From Eubacterium sp. (GTDB lineage: Bacteria; Bacillota; Clostridia; Oscillospirales; Acutalibacteraceae): a stretch of 41,553 bases of DNA. This document shows, one piece after another, positions 24,158 to 34,241 of the stretch (position 1 is its first letter; each line of letters opens with the position of its first letter). The notes beneath the pieces were generated by a model. It saw only the letters and a list, made by a program, of their open reading frames with translations, was not told the DNA's origin and ran no database searches. A program made the position numbers and the translations under genes. The stretch spans positions 1-41,553 of the forward strand of contig JAFSTE010000008.1 of the NCBI GenBank assembly GCA_017450645.1, written 5' to 3'.

Positions 24158-25120
24158 CTATTTCTCTGTAAAGTAGATTTGCTTGTCAGAAGTGGCTGTC
24201 ATTTCGCCCTCTGCGCTCGGATTTGTCTGGGATAATTTATCGAGCGCTGATAGCACTGCATATAGCTTATCCTGCATCTTGTCAAGAGAGCCGAGCTTTA
24301 TAACAATACGGTTATCATATACTATAAAGTTATTATTAATATCCTGAGAATAAATAGCGGTGACATTGTCAAATTCGATAGCCTTTAGCTCTTCGGTAAG
24401 CTTAATCAGCCTTTGAAGCTGCTTTTTATTGGTAAGCTCTACCGTTTCGCCTACTACAGCGCTCTTGACAGCCGCCTTTTTAATTCTTACGCGGTTTTTA
24501 GGAGCTTTAGGGCTTCTGTCCTCGAGGACCTTAAAGTTATCGTCAAGAATCGTATAGGTATTATCTTTATTCTTAATTGTATAAACCTTATCCGTTTCAG
24601 TAATAGTTACATTAATAGTTGACGGAAATTTGCGCTTTATATCGGCGTTATAGATGTATGGAAGGCTTTTTTCGAGCTTTTCCTTAGCCTTTTTTGTATC
24701 CGATACAAAAAGGTTTTTATCCTTTTCAAGCGGAAGCACAGCCATAATCTCCTGGGTCGTATAACGCTGATTACCCGTAACATTAATCGCTTCGACCTTA
24801 AATAGAACCGTAAGACTTAATACTAATATAACGCTTATAATACCTACAAATACCAGCAGAGCATACAGCGCGTTTCTGAACTTCTTTTTAAGCCTGCGCT
24901 TTTTGTTCTGGGTTTTGCGCTTAGCCTGAGGAGTCGATTTATCGAGGTTAGCGTTAGTTTTACGCTGTCTGCGCTCCTCCTGCCGCTGAGGTAAGGTTGT
25001 GTCGCGGTTATAAATCTTAGGCGGTTCAAGACCGAAGGAGCCAAGATGCGAGTCGATATTTTTTATGTCCTCGCTGCGATTTTGGCGGTTATTCGGTTTT
25101 TGGTTGGTTTTCTTTTTCAT
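24158..25120 (-). CDS. ftsQ: Cell division protein FtsQ/DivIB
   Basis: Bitopic divisome protein (320 aa) that scaffolds FtsL and FtsB-like partners at the septum. A long basic cytoplasmic head (1-80, Lys/Arg/Gln-rich) precedes a single membrane helix (about 84-107). The POTRA domain follows (about 108-180, 'VEAINVTGNQRYTTQEI'), then the FtsQ beta domain and a short tail. Its start overlaps the end of murA by 32 bp; the ATG at 25120 is supported by GGAG 9 bp upstream. Confidence 0.9.
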   Translation of the reverse strand: MKKKTNQKPNNRQNRSEDIKNIDSHLGSFGLEPPKIYNRDTTLPQRQEERRQRKTNANLDKSTPQAKRKTQNKKRRLKKKFRNALYALLVFVGIISVILVLSLTVLFKVEAINVTGNQRYTTQEIMAVLPLEKDKNLFVSDTKKAKEKLEKSLPYIYNADIKRKFPSTINVTITETDKVYTIKNKDNTYTILDDNFKVLEDRSPKAPKNRVRIKKAAVKSAVVGETVELTNKKQLQRLIKLTEELKAIEFDNVTAIYSQDINNNFIVYDNRIVIKLGSLDKMQDKLYAVLSALDKLSQTNPSAEGEMTATSDKQIYFTEK

Positions 25121-26372
25121 TTTCTATTCTCCGAATATCAGCGCCGAGTGCGGCTAACTGATTTTCAAGCTTTTCATATCCTCTGTCTATATGATTTATA
25201 TTATATATACGCGATACGCCTTTTGCGCCGAGCCCTGCGATAACTACTGCCGCGCCGCCCCTGAGGTCGGTACAGTACGCGTCAGCGCCGTGCAGCTCGG
25301 GCTTACCGTAAACAAGTGCGGTTTTATTGTCCGAAACTATGTCGGCACCAAAGCGCAAAAGCTCTTTTGCGTGCATCATACGGTTTTCAAAAATATTTTC
25401 TACAATAACGCTTGTACCCTTTGCTATGCAAAGCGCAGCCATTACCGGCGCCTGCGAGTCAGTAGGAAATCCGGGGTACACATTTGTTTTAATAAGTTCA
25501 ACGCCGCGCGGACGGGTTTTAAACTTAACTCTTAAGGTTTTATTACCCGAAACAAGTTCAGCGCCCATTCTTTTAAATACGCCGAGTACGGGTCTTACAG
25601 ACGGCAAATCAATTTCCCTTAACAGCACGTCGCCGCCTGTAATTGCAACAGCCGACATCAGCGTAGAAGCAAGTATTCTGTCGCTGATTACCTTGTGCTC
25701 GGTGGAGTGAAGCGAATTAACGCCGTCAATCGTGATAACCGAGCTTCCCGCGCCGTGAATTATAGCGCCTGCGGATACTAAAAAGTCAGCTAAGTCTTTA
25801 ATCTCGGGCTCTCTTGCGGCGTTACAGATAGTTGTTCTGCCTTTTAGAAGGACGCTTGCAAGGATTACATTTTCGGTTGCGCCGACGCTCGGAAAAGACA
25901 GCGTAACGGCGTTTGCGCGTGCGTTTTGCCTTAGGCACTTAACATAGCTTTCGCTAACCTTAATTTCGTAGCCGAGTGCTGAGAGCGCGCAAAGGTGCAT
26001 ATCAATAGGTCTTTCGCCTATTCTGCACCCGCCCGGCAGGCTGACCTGCGCCCTGCCCTGAGATGCGGCAAGCGCGCCGAGGAACACAATCGACGAGCGC
26101 ATCTTAGCCGTAAGCTCTTTAGGTATATCGGTTCGTGTAACATTTTTTGTGTTTACGATAAGAGTACCGTCAATAAAGGTACAATCAGCGCCGAGGTGAT
26201 TTAAAATCTCGATACACACCCCGACATCGCTTAGGTGCGGAGCGTTTTTAATAACACACTCGCCCTTAACTAAAAGCGTAGCCGCCAGAATAGGCAGCAC
26301 GCTGTTTTTTGCGCCGTGAAGCTTTATACTGCCGTCAAGCGGCTTATTACCGTGTATTTCTATGTAACTCAT
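25089..26372 (-). CDS. murA: UDP-N-acetylglucosamine 1-carboxyvinyltransferase MurA
   Basis: Cytosolic enzyme (427 aa) that adds enolpyruvate from phosphoenolpyruvate to UDP-GlcNAc, the first committed step of peptidoglycan synthesis. Lys22 lies in the N-terminal HGAKNS motif. The catalytic loop SLPGGCRIGERPIDMHL carries Cys116, the fosfomycin-sensitive residue. Length is normal for the family. AAGGTG lies before the ATG. Located between murG and ftsQ in the dcw operon. Confidence 0.96.
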   Translation of the reverse strand: MSYIEIHGNKPLDGSIKLHGAKNSVLPILAATLLVKGECVIKNAPHLSDVGVCIEILNHLGADCTFIDGTLIVNTKNVTRTDIPKELTAKMRSSIVFLGALAASQGRAQVSLPGGCRIGERPIDMHLCALSALGYEIKVSESYVKCLRQNARANAVTLSFPSVGATENVILASVLLKGRTTICNAAREPEIKDLADFLVSAGAIIHGAGSSVITIDGVNSLHSTEHKVISDRILASTLMSAVAITGGDVLLREIDLPSVRPVLGVFKRMGAELVSGNKTLRVKFKTRPRGVELIKTNVYPGFPTDSQAPVMAALCIAKGTSVIVENIFENRMMHAKELLRFGADIVSDNKTALVYGKPELHGADAYCTDLRGGAAVVIAGLGAKGVSRIYNINHIDRGYEKLENQLAALGADIRRIENEKENQPKTE

Positions 26373-26425
26373 TATTTCACCTTCTCAAGCCATATTATGC
26401 TAAAGAAGGTGAAACGGTTATTATT

Positions 26426-27559
26426 CTATTTTACGAGCGAGAGTATAATCCCGGCAATTCTTTCTCTTGAGTCTAAAATCGCCATATCCTTCGCGTTCTT
26501 TTCTATCTCGAACAACAGCTCGTCGTCAGAGAGTAGCTCGTCGATAAGTGCGCCGAGGGCGTCGGAATTCAAATCCTTTTCCTCTATAATTCTTGCTGCG
26601 TTGCGGTTAACGAGCGCCATAGCGTTATGGAACTGATGGTTTTCCGCAACATAGGGGGACGGAATAAGGATTGACGCCTTTCCCATAGCCTCGATTTCGG
26701 ACAACGAGGACGCGCCCGCCCTTCCGATAACGAGATTAGCGGCGGACATACATCTGTCCATATCGTCGATGTAAAGCCTTACCTCGACAGTGCCCTTACG
26801 AAATACATTTTCGCGTATTTCCTCAAAGCCCTCGTTTTTAAACTTATCAAGGTAGTCCTTGCCGTTAGTGCCTACCGAGTGAATATGGTAAACGCTGCCG
26901 TCCTCTGCGTGCTTAAGCAGGATATCGTACATAGCGTCGTTAAGCGGTGCAGCGCCGAGCGAGCCACCGAAGGAGAGCACAAGCTTTTTATCGCTGTCAA
27001 TACCAAGCTCACTTCTTGCAGCGGTCTTGTCCTTATTTAAGATTTCGCCGCGCACCGGAAGTCCGGTAACGGCGGGCTCGTTTTTGCAGTCAAGGTGCTT
27101 TTTTGCGTCCTCAACGGTTAGCATAACTCTGTCAACCTTTTTTGCGAGCTGTTTATTAGTAATACCCGGAAATGCGTTTTGCTCGTGAATACAGCAAGGT
27201 ATGCCGAGCTTAACAGCCTCGTCGAGTACGGGGCCCGAAACATAACCGCCAAAGCCGATTACAACATCGGGGGCAAAGTCCTTAATAATTTTCTTACTCT
27301 CGTGCTCGGATTTAATGAGCTTAAAGACCGTATCGACATTATCAACTATTGCCTTTGGAGACAGCGAGCGCTTAAAGCCCCTGATTTCGATAGTGTCAAA
27401 ATCAAAGCCTGCTTCAGGCACAAGCCTTGCTTCCATATGGTCGGCAGTGCCGATAAACAAAAACTCGCTATCGGGTTTAATCTCTCTTATGTATGAAGCG
27501 GTTGCAAGGGCAGGATTGATATGCCCTGCCGTACCACCTGTTGCAAATAAAAATTTCAT
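26426..27559 (-). CDS. murG: MurG N-acetylglucosaminyltransferase
   Basis: Peripheral membrane GT28 enzyme (377 aa) that adds GlcNAc to lipid I to give lipid II. The N-terminal GGTAGHINPA loop is at 8-17, the hinge SFGGSLGAAPLN is central, and the UDP-GlcNAc site GRAGASSLSEIEAMGKASILIPSP…ENHQ is in the C-terminal half. The frame opens at 27625 inside ftsW, but the conserved N-terminus starts at MKFLFATGG and AAGGAT lies 7 bp before that ATG (27559), so this start is chosen. It begins 10 bp after the ftsW stop. Confidence 0.95.
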   Translation of the reverse strand: MKFLFATGGTAGHINPALATASYIREIKPDSEFLFIGTADHMEARLVPEAGFDFDTIEIRGFKRSLSPKAIVDNVDTVFKLIKSEHESKKIIKDFAPDVVIGFGGYVSGPVLDEAVKLGIPCCIHEQNAFPGITNKQLAKKVDRVMLTVEDAKKHLDCKNEPAVTGLPVRGEILNKDKTAARSELGIDSDKKLVLSFGGSLGAAPLNDAMYDILLKHAEDGSVYHIHSVGTNGKDYLDKFKNEGFEEIRENVFRKGTVEVRLYIDDMDRCMSAANLVIGRAGASSLSEIEAMGKASILIPSPYVAENHQFHNAMALVNRNAARIIEEKDLNSDALGALIDELLSDDELLFEIEKNAKDMAILDSRERIAGIILSLVK

Positions 27560-27569
27560 AAATTTATCC

Positions 27570-28787
27570 TTAATTATTAACCTGACTTGATTTACGCGAA
27601 ACGGACAGCACAACTCCCATTTCAAACAGCAGCATCATTATTGCCGTACCGCCGTACGAAAAGAACGGAAGCGAAATACCCGTATTAGGAATTGTGTCGG
27701 TTACAACCATAATGTTAAGTATCGTCTGCACAGCTACCTGCGACACAATACCGATAACAAGGAGCGAACCGAATTTGTCGTTAGTTCTCATAGCAATCTG
27801 AATACCTCTTATAAACAAGAGCGCAAACAGAAGTATAATAAGCGCGGCGCCCACAAAACCTAGCTCCTCGCATACTATCGAAAAGATAAAGTCGTTTTGC
27901 GGCTCGGATACATACAAAAACTTTTGTTTAGAATTACCGAGTCCGACTCCGAATAATCCGCCCGAGCCGATAGCGTAAAGTGAATTATTAGTCTGCCACC
28001 TTAAGCCCTTAGGGTCAAAGCCCTTGTCGAGCCACGCCGTAATTCTTTCGCCGGCATAGTTCATTAATACTTCGGGGTTTAGTATTACCACCGCGACTAT
28101 TGCCGCCATAACTCCGACTCCGAGCGCGAACAGTCGCCAGTCGCTGCCGCCGCAGAACATAATCGAAGCGCCGATACAAAATACAAGGATTGTACACGAC
28201 AGGTGATGCTCAAGGTAAATCAGACCGCAAAAGCTGCCGATAATTATAAGCGGAACAACTATTCCCCAAATGGGGCTTTTCATCTGGTTCGAATACTTTG
28301 CAACATATGCTGCAAGCACTACGATAATTGTAAACTTAGCAATATCAGAGGGCTGCAGTGTAATCGGACCTACCTGAATCCAGCGCTTGAAGTCGCCGTT
28401 ATTTGTGTGGTAAACCAAAACTAGCGCCAACAGTCCGTAGGTTACAATCCAAAGCGGTTTTATAATAAGCTTTAAAAGCTTATAGTTTATTTTAGACACA
28501 AACAGCATAGCCGCAACGCCAAGCACTGCAAAGATAAGCTGTCTGTTAAAGAAATGGTACGAATCCCCTTCGTTTTGAAGCGCGTACGGGTAGGACGCCG
28601 AGAACAGCATCACAAGACCGATTGTAAGCAGCGCTATTGTAATTGCAAAAAACGGGATATCAATACCGCCAAGGGTGAATATGTCGTTTTTGCTTATTCC
28701 CTTTGACTTATGCTTTACAACCTTTTGCTCTGTTTCCTGCCTTTGCGGCTGAGAATAGCGCTTAGGAGGTTCAATGAATTCGGACAT
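27570..28787 (-). CDS. ftsW: FtsW/SpoVE-type SEDS peptidoglycan glycosyltransferase
   Basis: Polytopic SEDS protein (405 aa, about ten helices after a 45-residue charged N-terminal tail) that polymerises lipid II together with the class B PBP encoded upstream. Helix starts 'GGIDIPFFAITIALLTIGLVMLFSAS', the central loop 'RWIQVGPITLQPSDIAKF' with its catalytic-type region, and the C-terminal 'LPFFSYGGTAIMMLLFEMG' are diagnostic. AAGGGG precedes the ATG. Context in dcw favours FtsW or SpoVE over RodA. Confidence 0.93.
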   Translation of the reverse strand: MSEFIEPPKRYSQPQRQETEQKVVKHKSKGISKNDIFTLGGIDIPFFAITIALLTIGLVMLFSASYPYALQNEGDSYHFFNRQLIFAVLGVAAMLFVSKINYKLLKLIIKPLWIVTYGLLALVLVYHTNNGDFKRWIQVGPITLQPSDIAKFTIIVVLAAYVAKYSNQMKSPIWGIVVPLIIIGSFCGLIYLEHHLSCTILVFCIGASIMFCGGSDWRLFALGVGVMAAIVAVVILNPEVLMNYAGERITAWLDKGFDPKGLRWQTNNSLYAIGSGGLFGVGLGNSKQKFLYVSEPQNDFIFSIVCEELGFVGAALIILLFALLFIRGIQIAMRTNDKFGSLLVIGIVSQVAVQTILNIMVVTDTIPNTGISLPFFSYGGTAIMMLLFEMGVVLSVSRKSSQVNN

Positions 28788-28820
28788 ATTTTCACCCCTT
28801 TCGTAAGTAGTTTATATTAT

Positions 28821-29867
28821 TTATTTTCTGCCGAAGAATAAAATTAACAGTGATATAATACAGAACAGTGCGTTAACAGAAGAAAATACTAAACAGATTT
28901 TCTTTTCTTTCCAGCCGCACATCTCAAAATGATGGTGAATAGGAGCCATCTTAAACACGCGCTTACCGTGTGTAATCTTAAAGTAGCCTATCTGGATAAT
29001 ATCGCTCATTGTTTCACAAACATAAATGATACCGATAGGAAGCAGCAGCAGCGGGCATTTAATTGCATAGCCGAGTCCTGCTACCATACCGCCGAGGAAG
29101 AGCGAGCCTGTGTCGCCCATAAAGGTCTTAGCGGGGTTCCAGTTCCAGCAAAGGAAGCCGAACATTCCGCCTAGAAGCGCTGCGGACAAAACGCCGAGTC
29201 CTGCAAAACGCAGAATACCCGAAGCAATCATAAATGTAACTGCAACCGTAGCGGTAACGCTCGAGCAAAGTCCGTCGATACCGTCGGTAAGGTTAACCGA
29301 GTTTACGCAACCGTATACGATAAACACCGTAAGAAGCCAGAATACTATAGAAGTAAACAGATTCTTTGCAAAGTTAACAGGACCGATAAACGGAAGGTAC
29401 CATACCGTATTATTAGAAAGCCAGAGCGTAGCTGTATAACCGAGCGTTACAGCGAGCTGACCGAGAGTCTTTTGTTTAGCGGAGAGTCCTTCGTTTCTCT
29501 TAAGCTTAATCTTAATAAAGTCGTCGGCAAAGCCTACAACGCCGCAGCCGATTGCAAGACCGAGGGTTGCGAAAACAAGCACCTTGTCGCCCGTCGGGTA
29601 AAGCTCTGCGTCAGTACCGTGAAACTCAACGCCCGTAATTGCAAGGACGATACAACCGATAATGAACGCCGCTGTAATGCCGATAATAAACATAATGCCG
29701 CCCATATTAGGTGTGCCCTGCTTTGACTTATGCCAGGACGGACCGATGTCGAGAATGGTCTGGCCGAATTTAAGCTTGCGAAGCCACGGAATAATTACGA
29801 AGCCGAGTCCGCCCGTAATACCGAAGGCTGCAACAGCGCTGATAACTAATGCAATAGTTGTACTCAT
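28821..29867 (-). CDS. mraY: Phospho-N-acetylmuramoyl-pentapeptide-transferase MraY
   Basis: Ten-helix membrane enzyme (348 aa) that transfers phospho-MurNAc-pentapeptide to undecaprenyl phosphate, giving lipid I. Active-site landmarks: the Asp pair in VGFADDFIKI, NSVNLTDGIDGL, and the C-terminal HHHFE in MAPIHHHFEMCGW. AGGAG lies before the ATG; 29 bp separate it from murE. Confidence 0.96.
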   Translation of the reverse strand: MSTTIALVISAVAAFGITGGLGFVIIPWLRKLKFGQTILDIGPSWHKSKQGTPNMGGIMFIIGITAAFIIGCIVLAITGVEFHGTDAELYPTGDKVLVFATLGLAIGCGVVGFADDFIKIKLKRNEGLSAKQKTLGQLAVTLGYTATLWLSNNTVWYLPFIGPVNFAKNLFTSIVFWLLTVFIVYGCVNSVNLTDGIDGLCSSVTATVAVTFMIASGILRFAGLGVLSAALLGGMFGFLCWNWNPAKTFMGDTGSLFLGGMVAGLGYAIKCPLLLLPIGIIYVCETMSDIIQIGYFKITHGKRVFKMAPIHHHFEMCGWKEKKICLVFSSVNALFCIISLLILFFGRK

Positions 29868-29896
29868 AGTTTATTCTCCTGTGTTTGGTAAGTTCT

Positions 29897-31321
29897 TTAG
29901 TTTAATATGTCTGCGATAACCTCACGCTCGTCAAAATGGATTGTGCCCGTGGGGAGTATCTGATATGTTTCGTGTCCTTTGCCTGCAAGCAGGATAATGT
30001 CGTTAGGCTGTGCGTTATCCATAGCCCATTTAATAGCGTCTCTGCGGTTAACAACAACCTTATAAGGAGTCTTGGTGCCCTCCATACCGACGAGGATATC
30101 TTCGATAATTTTATCGGGGTCCTCGCTTCTCGGGTTATCGGAGGTCACTACGCAAAAGTCGGAAAGCTCCGCAGCGATTTTACCCATCTTTGGACGCTTG
30201 GTCTTATCTCTGTCGCCGCCGCAGCCAAAGAGTGTTACCACTCTGCCGGTTGCAATCTCTTTAAGCGAAGTGATTATGTTCTCAAGTCCGTCGGGTGAGT
30301 GAGCATAGTCGATAATAATCGTGTAGTCCGTATCGGTCGGCACAACCTCAATTCTGCCCTTAACGCCGTTTGACTTAGCTATAGCGCCGATAACATCCTC
30401 AATCTCAATACCGAGTGTGAGCGCGCACGCAGCGGCGCAAAGCGAATTATACACGCTGAAACGTCCCGGAATAGGACATTTAACAGTACCGATTCTCTCG
30501 CACACAAGCTCGTACCTTACGCCCTTTGGCGAGAAGGTAACATTTCTTGCGGTAAAGTCGCTGTTAAGGTTCTTAACGCCGTAGGTTTTAACCTTGCAGG
30601 GTAAGCCCTCAACGATTTTTAGTCCGTTCTCGTCGTCAACATTAGTGAGCGCAATCTCGCTGTTTTCAAACAGCATACGCTTAGAATTAAAGTAGTTCTC
30701 CCAGGTTTTATGATAATCGAGATGGTCCTGAGTTAAGTTAGTAAAGATACCGAGGCTGAAGGTAATGCCTGCTACCCTGCCCTGAGCGAGCGCCTGAGAG
30801 GAAACCTCCATAACGCAGTATTCGCAATCAGCGTCGACCATCTTTCTAAAGAGCGACTGCAGCTCGTGCGGGTCGGGCGTGGTGTAGTGCGCGGGAAATA
30901 CCTCGTCGCCTATCATATTCTGCACCGTACCGATAAGACCTACCTTGATGCCGACATTCTCTAAAATCTGTTTAATAAGGAATGTGGTAGTAGTCTTGCC
31001 GTTAGTGCCCGTAAGACCGATAAGCTTAAGGCTCTCGGCGGGATTATCGAAAAAGTTAGCACAGATAACTGAGTACGCCTGCCTTGTGTTATCGACAATT
31101 ACCTGACCCTCAAGTCCTAAATCGTGGTCGCATACAACTGCTTTAGCGCCCTGCTGCAGCATTTCGTTTGCAACGCTGTGACCGTCAAAGCTTGCGCCCT
31201 TAATGCACACGAACAGATAGCCGTCTTTTACAAGTCTTGAGTCGGAGGTAACCTCGAGAATATCAACATCGTTATAGGTGTTTTTTACATTTACTGATTT
31301 TAAAATTTGCGATAGTTTCAT
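29897..31321 (-). CDS. murE: UDP-MurNAc-tripeptide synthetase MurE (meso-DAP type)
   Basis: Cytosolic Mur ligase (474 aa) that adds the third stem-peptide residue to UDP-MurNAc-L-Ala-D-Glu. The ATP loop GTNGKTTTTF is at 105-114. The substrate signature DNPR (395-398, DNPRSEDP) predicts meso-diaminopimelate rather than lysine, so the wall should be the A1-gamma type. KGHE near the C-terminus is normal. It lies 11 bp after the PBP gene. murF, murD and murC do not follow, unlike many dcw clusters. Confidence 0.95.
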   Translation of the reverse strand: MKLSQILKSVNVKNTYNDVDILEVTSDSRLVKDGYLFVCIKGASFDGHSVANEMLQQGAKAVVCDHDLGLEGQVIVDNTRQAYSVICANFFDNPAESLKLIGLTGTNGKTTTTFLIKQILENVGIKVGLIGTVQNMIGDEVFPAHYTTPDPHELQSLFRKMVDADCEYCVMEVSSQALAQGRVAGITFSLGIFTNLTQDHLDYHKTWENYFNSKRMLFENSEIALTNVDDENGLKIVEGLPCKVKTYGVKNLNSDFTARNVTFSPKGVRYELVCERIGTVKCPIPGRFSVYNSLCAAACALTLGIEIEDVIGAIAKSNGVKGRIEVVPTDTDYTIIIDYAHSPDGLENIITSLKEIATGRVVTLFGCGGDRDKTKRPKMGKIAAELSDFCVVTSDNPRSEDPDKIIEDILVGMEGTKTPYKVVVNRRDAIKWAMDNAQPNDIILLAGKGHETYQILPTGTIHFDEREVIADILN

Positions 31322-31332
31322 TTTTACACCTT

Positions 31333-33552
31333 CTAATCTAATACTGAATTAGTGTTCTTAAACGACACTTTTATTACAGTTCCTGCGTCAACCTTAGTAC
31401 CCTTTTCCGTCGACTGCGAATACGCTACAACGCTTGTTGAGGATAAATTGTTTCCGCTTATTTCAATATTTAAATTCCTGTCGGCTGCGCTTGCGTTAGC
31501 TTCGCTGATTGTAAGACCCGTAAAGTCGGGTACTTTAACCTTTTCGCGTTTGCCCTTTTCGGTATAGAGCACCACAAGTCCGCCCGACGGGATAGCCGCG
31601 CCGCCTGACGGCGACTGACTGAGTACTGTTTTACCGCTTCCGACAACCTTGCACTTAAGGTTTTTATCGTTAAGGCTGTTCTTTGCGGAGCCAACCGACG
31701 AGCCGATAACCGACGGAGTTTTTATAGAAAGGTTTTTAGTTTCGTCCTTGTCGTACTGCGGTTCAATGCCGAGCACCTGCATAGCCTGCTCGGTTACCTG
31801 AGCGGCAATAGGTGCGCAGAGTGCGCCGCCGCCCAAATCCTCGTTAGGCTCATCCATAATTATAAGCATAGCGATTTCGGGCTTATCCGACGGTGCGATA
31901 GCCGCGAACGAAACGATATATTTATTTCTTTCACCCTCGCCCGATTCACCGAGCTTGGTAGATGTACCTGTTTTACCGCCCACGCGGTAGCCTGCTACAT
32001 AGCCGTTCTTACCGGTACCCTCGTCTACAACGGCTTTCATCATTTTTCGTACCTTTTCGCTTGTGTCCTCGCTGATTACGCGCCTTACTTCCGTTTTTTC
32101 GGTTTTCTTAACCGTATTGCCGTTTGCGTCCTTAATCTCGGACACGATGTAAGGCTTAACGAGCATTCCGCCGTTTGCGATAGCGCAAAGTCCGGTGCAT
32201 ACCTGGATAGGAGTAAGCGAGTTCGTCTGACCGAAGGATGCGGACGAAAGCTCAACTATACCGTACTGCTCCTCGCGGTAGTACTGCGACATCGCTTCAC
32301 CCGGAAGGTCGATGCCCGTCTTTTGCGTAAAGCCGAAGCCGTCAAAATACTTAAAGTAGTTGTGAACGCCGAGTCTCTGACCGATTGTGATAAAGAACGG
32401 GTTACAGGAGTTTTCGAGTCCCTGAGTTAGATTCTGAGTGCCGTGACCGGGGTGGTAGTGGCAGTGCATTGTGTAATCCTGCACCTGAATTGAGCCCGTG
32501 CAGGTGTAATGGGTGTTAAGATTAACCACATTTTCCTCGAGCGCCGCGCAGGACATAAAGGTCTTAAATACAGAGCCCGGAACATAGGTGTCGCTTACGG
32601 TGAAGTTACGCCACTGGTTCTGTACAGCCTCGCTTTGCGTTTGGGTTTTCTCTTTTTTATTCGTGATTTTCTTAAGCTCTTTTTTGGTTTTTGAATAAGT
32701 AATCTTGTACGGGTCGTTACAGTCGTAGTCGGGCATCGAGCTCATAGCGAGCACAGCGCCGGTATTACAGTTCATAACAATTCCGTAAGCGCCCTTTGCC
32801 TTATACTCCTTCATAGTGGTACGAAGCCCTTTTTCGAGATAATACTGGATAGTCTGATTAAGGGTAAGCACAAGGGAGTTTCCGTCTACGGCGTCGATAG
32901 AGGTTTCGTAATCCGTCGGCAGTCTGTTAGACTTAGCGTCCTTAACGGTGATTATTCTGCCGTTTGTACCGGTTAGCTCCTCGTCGTAGTAAGCTTCGAG
33001 TCCCGAAAGTCCCTGATTGTCGCCGCCCGTAAAGCCGATTACCGAAGAAGCAAAGCTTTCGTAGGGATAATATCTTCTCGTTGTCTGCTCGGTGCCGATA
33101 ACATTGCCGAGCTTGTTCTTAGCGGAAAAGGCGGAAATCTTTTCTTTAATATCATTTTCGACCTTTTTTGCAACAACGACATATTTTGTATCTTTTTTGG
33201 AGTTTTTGTAAAGCTCCTTTTTTTCTTTGTTACTGAGCTTTAGGAATTTTGCAAGGTTTTCTACAACAAGCTCTCGCTTTTCCTCGGTATTAATATTTGA
33301 CGGGTCGATAAAAATATTCCATACCGTAGCGCTCTGAGCAAGAACATTTCCCTCGCTGTCGTAAATAGTACCGCGCATTGCCGATACCTCGGTGTCGGAC
33401 AGCTGCTGCGACTCAGCTTTTGCGGAAAGCTCGTTACCCTGAGCAAACTGCAGATACAGCACCCTTGCGCCGTCTATGCCAAATAAAAAGGCGATTACTA
33501 CAGCAAATATCAAAGTCCTTTTTAACATACCCTTTTTGAAATCCTTTGCCAT
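31333..33552 (-). CDS. Class B penicillin-binding protein with PASTA domains (SpoVD/PBP2B-like)
   Basis: Septal transpeptidase (739 aa). A membrane helix at about 12-30 is followed by the PBP dimer domain, including the RGTIYDSEGNVLA box at 60-72. The transpeptidase domain has Ser327 in GSVFKT, SCN in ENSCNPFF and GKTGTS. The C-terminal 130 residues form two PASTA units (…VIGSSVGSAKNSL…, …VPDFTGLTISEANASA…). Perfect GGAGGTG precedes the ATG. Whether it serves vegetative division or spore cortex synthesis cannot be told; it is the only class B PBP in the cluster, which favours division. Confidence 0.93.
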   Translation of the reverse strand: MAKDFKKGMLKRTLIFAVVIAFLFGIDGARVLYLQFAQGNELSAKAESQQLSDTEVSAMRGTIYDSEGNVLAQSATVWNIFIDPSNINTEEKRELVVENLAKFLKLSNKEKKELYKNSKKDTKYVVVAKKVENDIKEKISAFSAKNKLGNVIGTEQTTRRYYPYESFASSVIGFTGGDNQGLSGLEAYYDEELTGTNGRIITVKDAKSNRLPTDYETSIDAVDGNSLVLTLNQTIQYYLEKGLRTTMKEYKAKGAYGIVMNCNTGAVLAMSSMPDYDCNDPYKITYSKTKKELKKITNKKEKTQTQSEAVQNQWRNFTVSDTYVPGSVFKTFMSCAALEENVVNLNTHYTCTGSIQVQDYTMHCHYHPGHGTQNLTQGLENSCNPFFITIGQRLGVHNYFKYFDGFGFTQKTGIDLPGEAMSQYYREEQYGIVELSSASFGQTNSLTPIQVCTGLCAIANGGMLVKPYIVSEIKDANGNTVKKTEKTEVRRVISEDTSEKVRKMMKAVVDEGTGKNGYVAGYRVGGKTGTSTKLGESGEGERNKYIVSFAAIAPSDKPEIAMLIIMDEPNEDLGGGALCAPIAAQVTEQAMQVLGIEPQYDKDETKNLSIKTPSVIGSSVGSAKNSLNDKNLKCKVVGSGKTVLSQSPSGGAAIPSGGLVVLYTEKGKREKVKVPDFTGLTISEANASAADRNLNIEISGNNLSSTSVVAYSQSTEKGTKVDAGTVIKVSFKNTNSVLD

Positions 33553-33638
33553 ATAATCACCTCCGTTTAATACTTATATTTTTAATATTATAAAAAAGCA
33601 ATTTAAGAGAGTTCACGGAACTCTCATAAATTATATGC

Positions 33639-34208
33639 TTAATTCTGTTTTTTATTACTGCTCTGCTGCTTTTTGGCGCTGTCCTTCTTCTTTTGTTCCT
33701 TTTCTTTTTGCGCTTTTAAAGCCTTAAGGCGCTGAGCCTTAAACGAGTCGACATCCATATACTGAATCTGGTTAGACCTCATTTTAGTCATACCGAGTTC
33801 CTCTACGGCGTACTTGTCGATTTTGCTCATTGACACCATATTATTAAGCGCGCTCTGGAGCGAAATAAATTCACTTTCCGCGTTTGCTATAGCAGTCTGC
33901 TTTGCGGTAATCTCGCGCGTAAGCTCGTTTTTAAGCGCAAAGGAGTGCAGCAAAAGACCTATCATCGCAAGGCAAATAACAGCAACTGCGGCAAGCTTTA
34001 CCATCTTTGCAAATGCTGTTTTTTGCTCTTTTTTAAGCTGTGATTTACTTTTGAGCTTCTTGTTTTCGCGCAGTTTGAGTCCGTCGTCGGGCTTTTCCTG
34101 CGGTCTGAGCTTCGGAGCCTGCGAGCCCCTTGCAAAGTCAAATGAATTAATAAGATACGCTGTGTCGCTCTGATACGAATAGCGTCTGAAATCATTTGTA
34201 TTAGTCAC
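33639..34208 (-). CDS. ftsL: FtsL-like divisome protein
   Basis: Small bitopic protein (189 aa): basic cytoplasmic head, membrane helix at about 69-90 (VKLAAVAVICLAMIGLLL), then a leucine-zipper coiled coil with the late 'VEELGMTKMRSNQIQYMDVD' segment typical of FtsL between rsmH and the class B PBP. The tail of about 30 residues is Lys/Gln-rich, longer than usual. Starts: a GTG at 34217 overlaps the GAGGAGG ribosome site, so the GTG at 34208, 8 bp from it, is chosen. A miniature repeat element sits directly upstream. Confidence 0.85.
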   Translation of the reverse strand: MTNTNDFRRYSYQSDTAYLINSFDFARGSQAPKLRPQEKPDDGLKLRENKKLKSKSQLKKEQKTAFAKMVKLAAVAVICLAMIGLLLHSFALKNELTREITAKQTAIANAESEFISLQSALNNMVSMSKIDKYAVEELGMTKMRSNQIQYMDVDSFKAQRLKALKAQKEKEQKKKDSAKKQQSSNKKQN

Positions 34209-34241
34209 TGTATTCACCTCCTCTTATAATTTCTATCTTTG

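Noticed and set aside
26426-27625. murG start at 27625
   Set aside because: The extra 22 residues overlap ftsW and are not part of the MurG family N-terminus.
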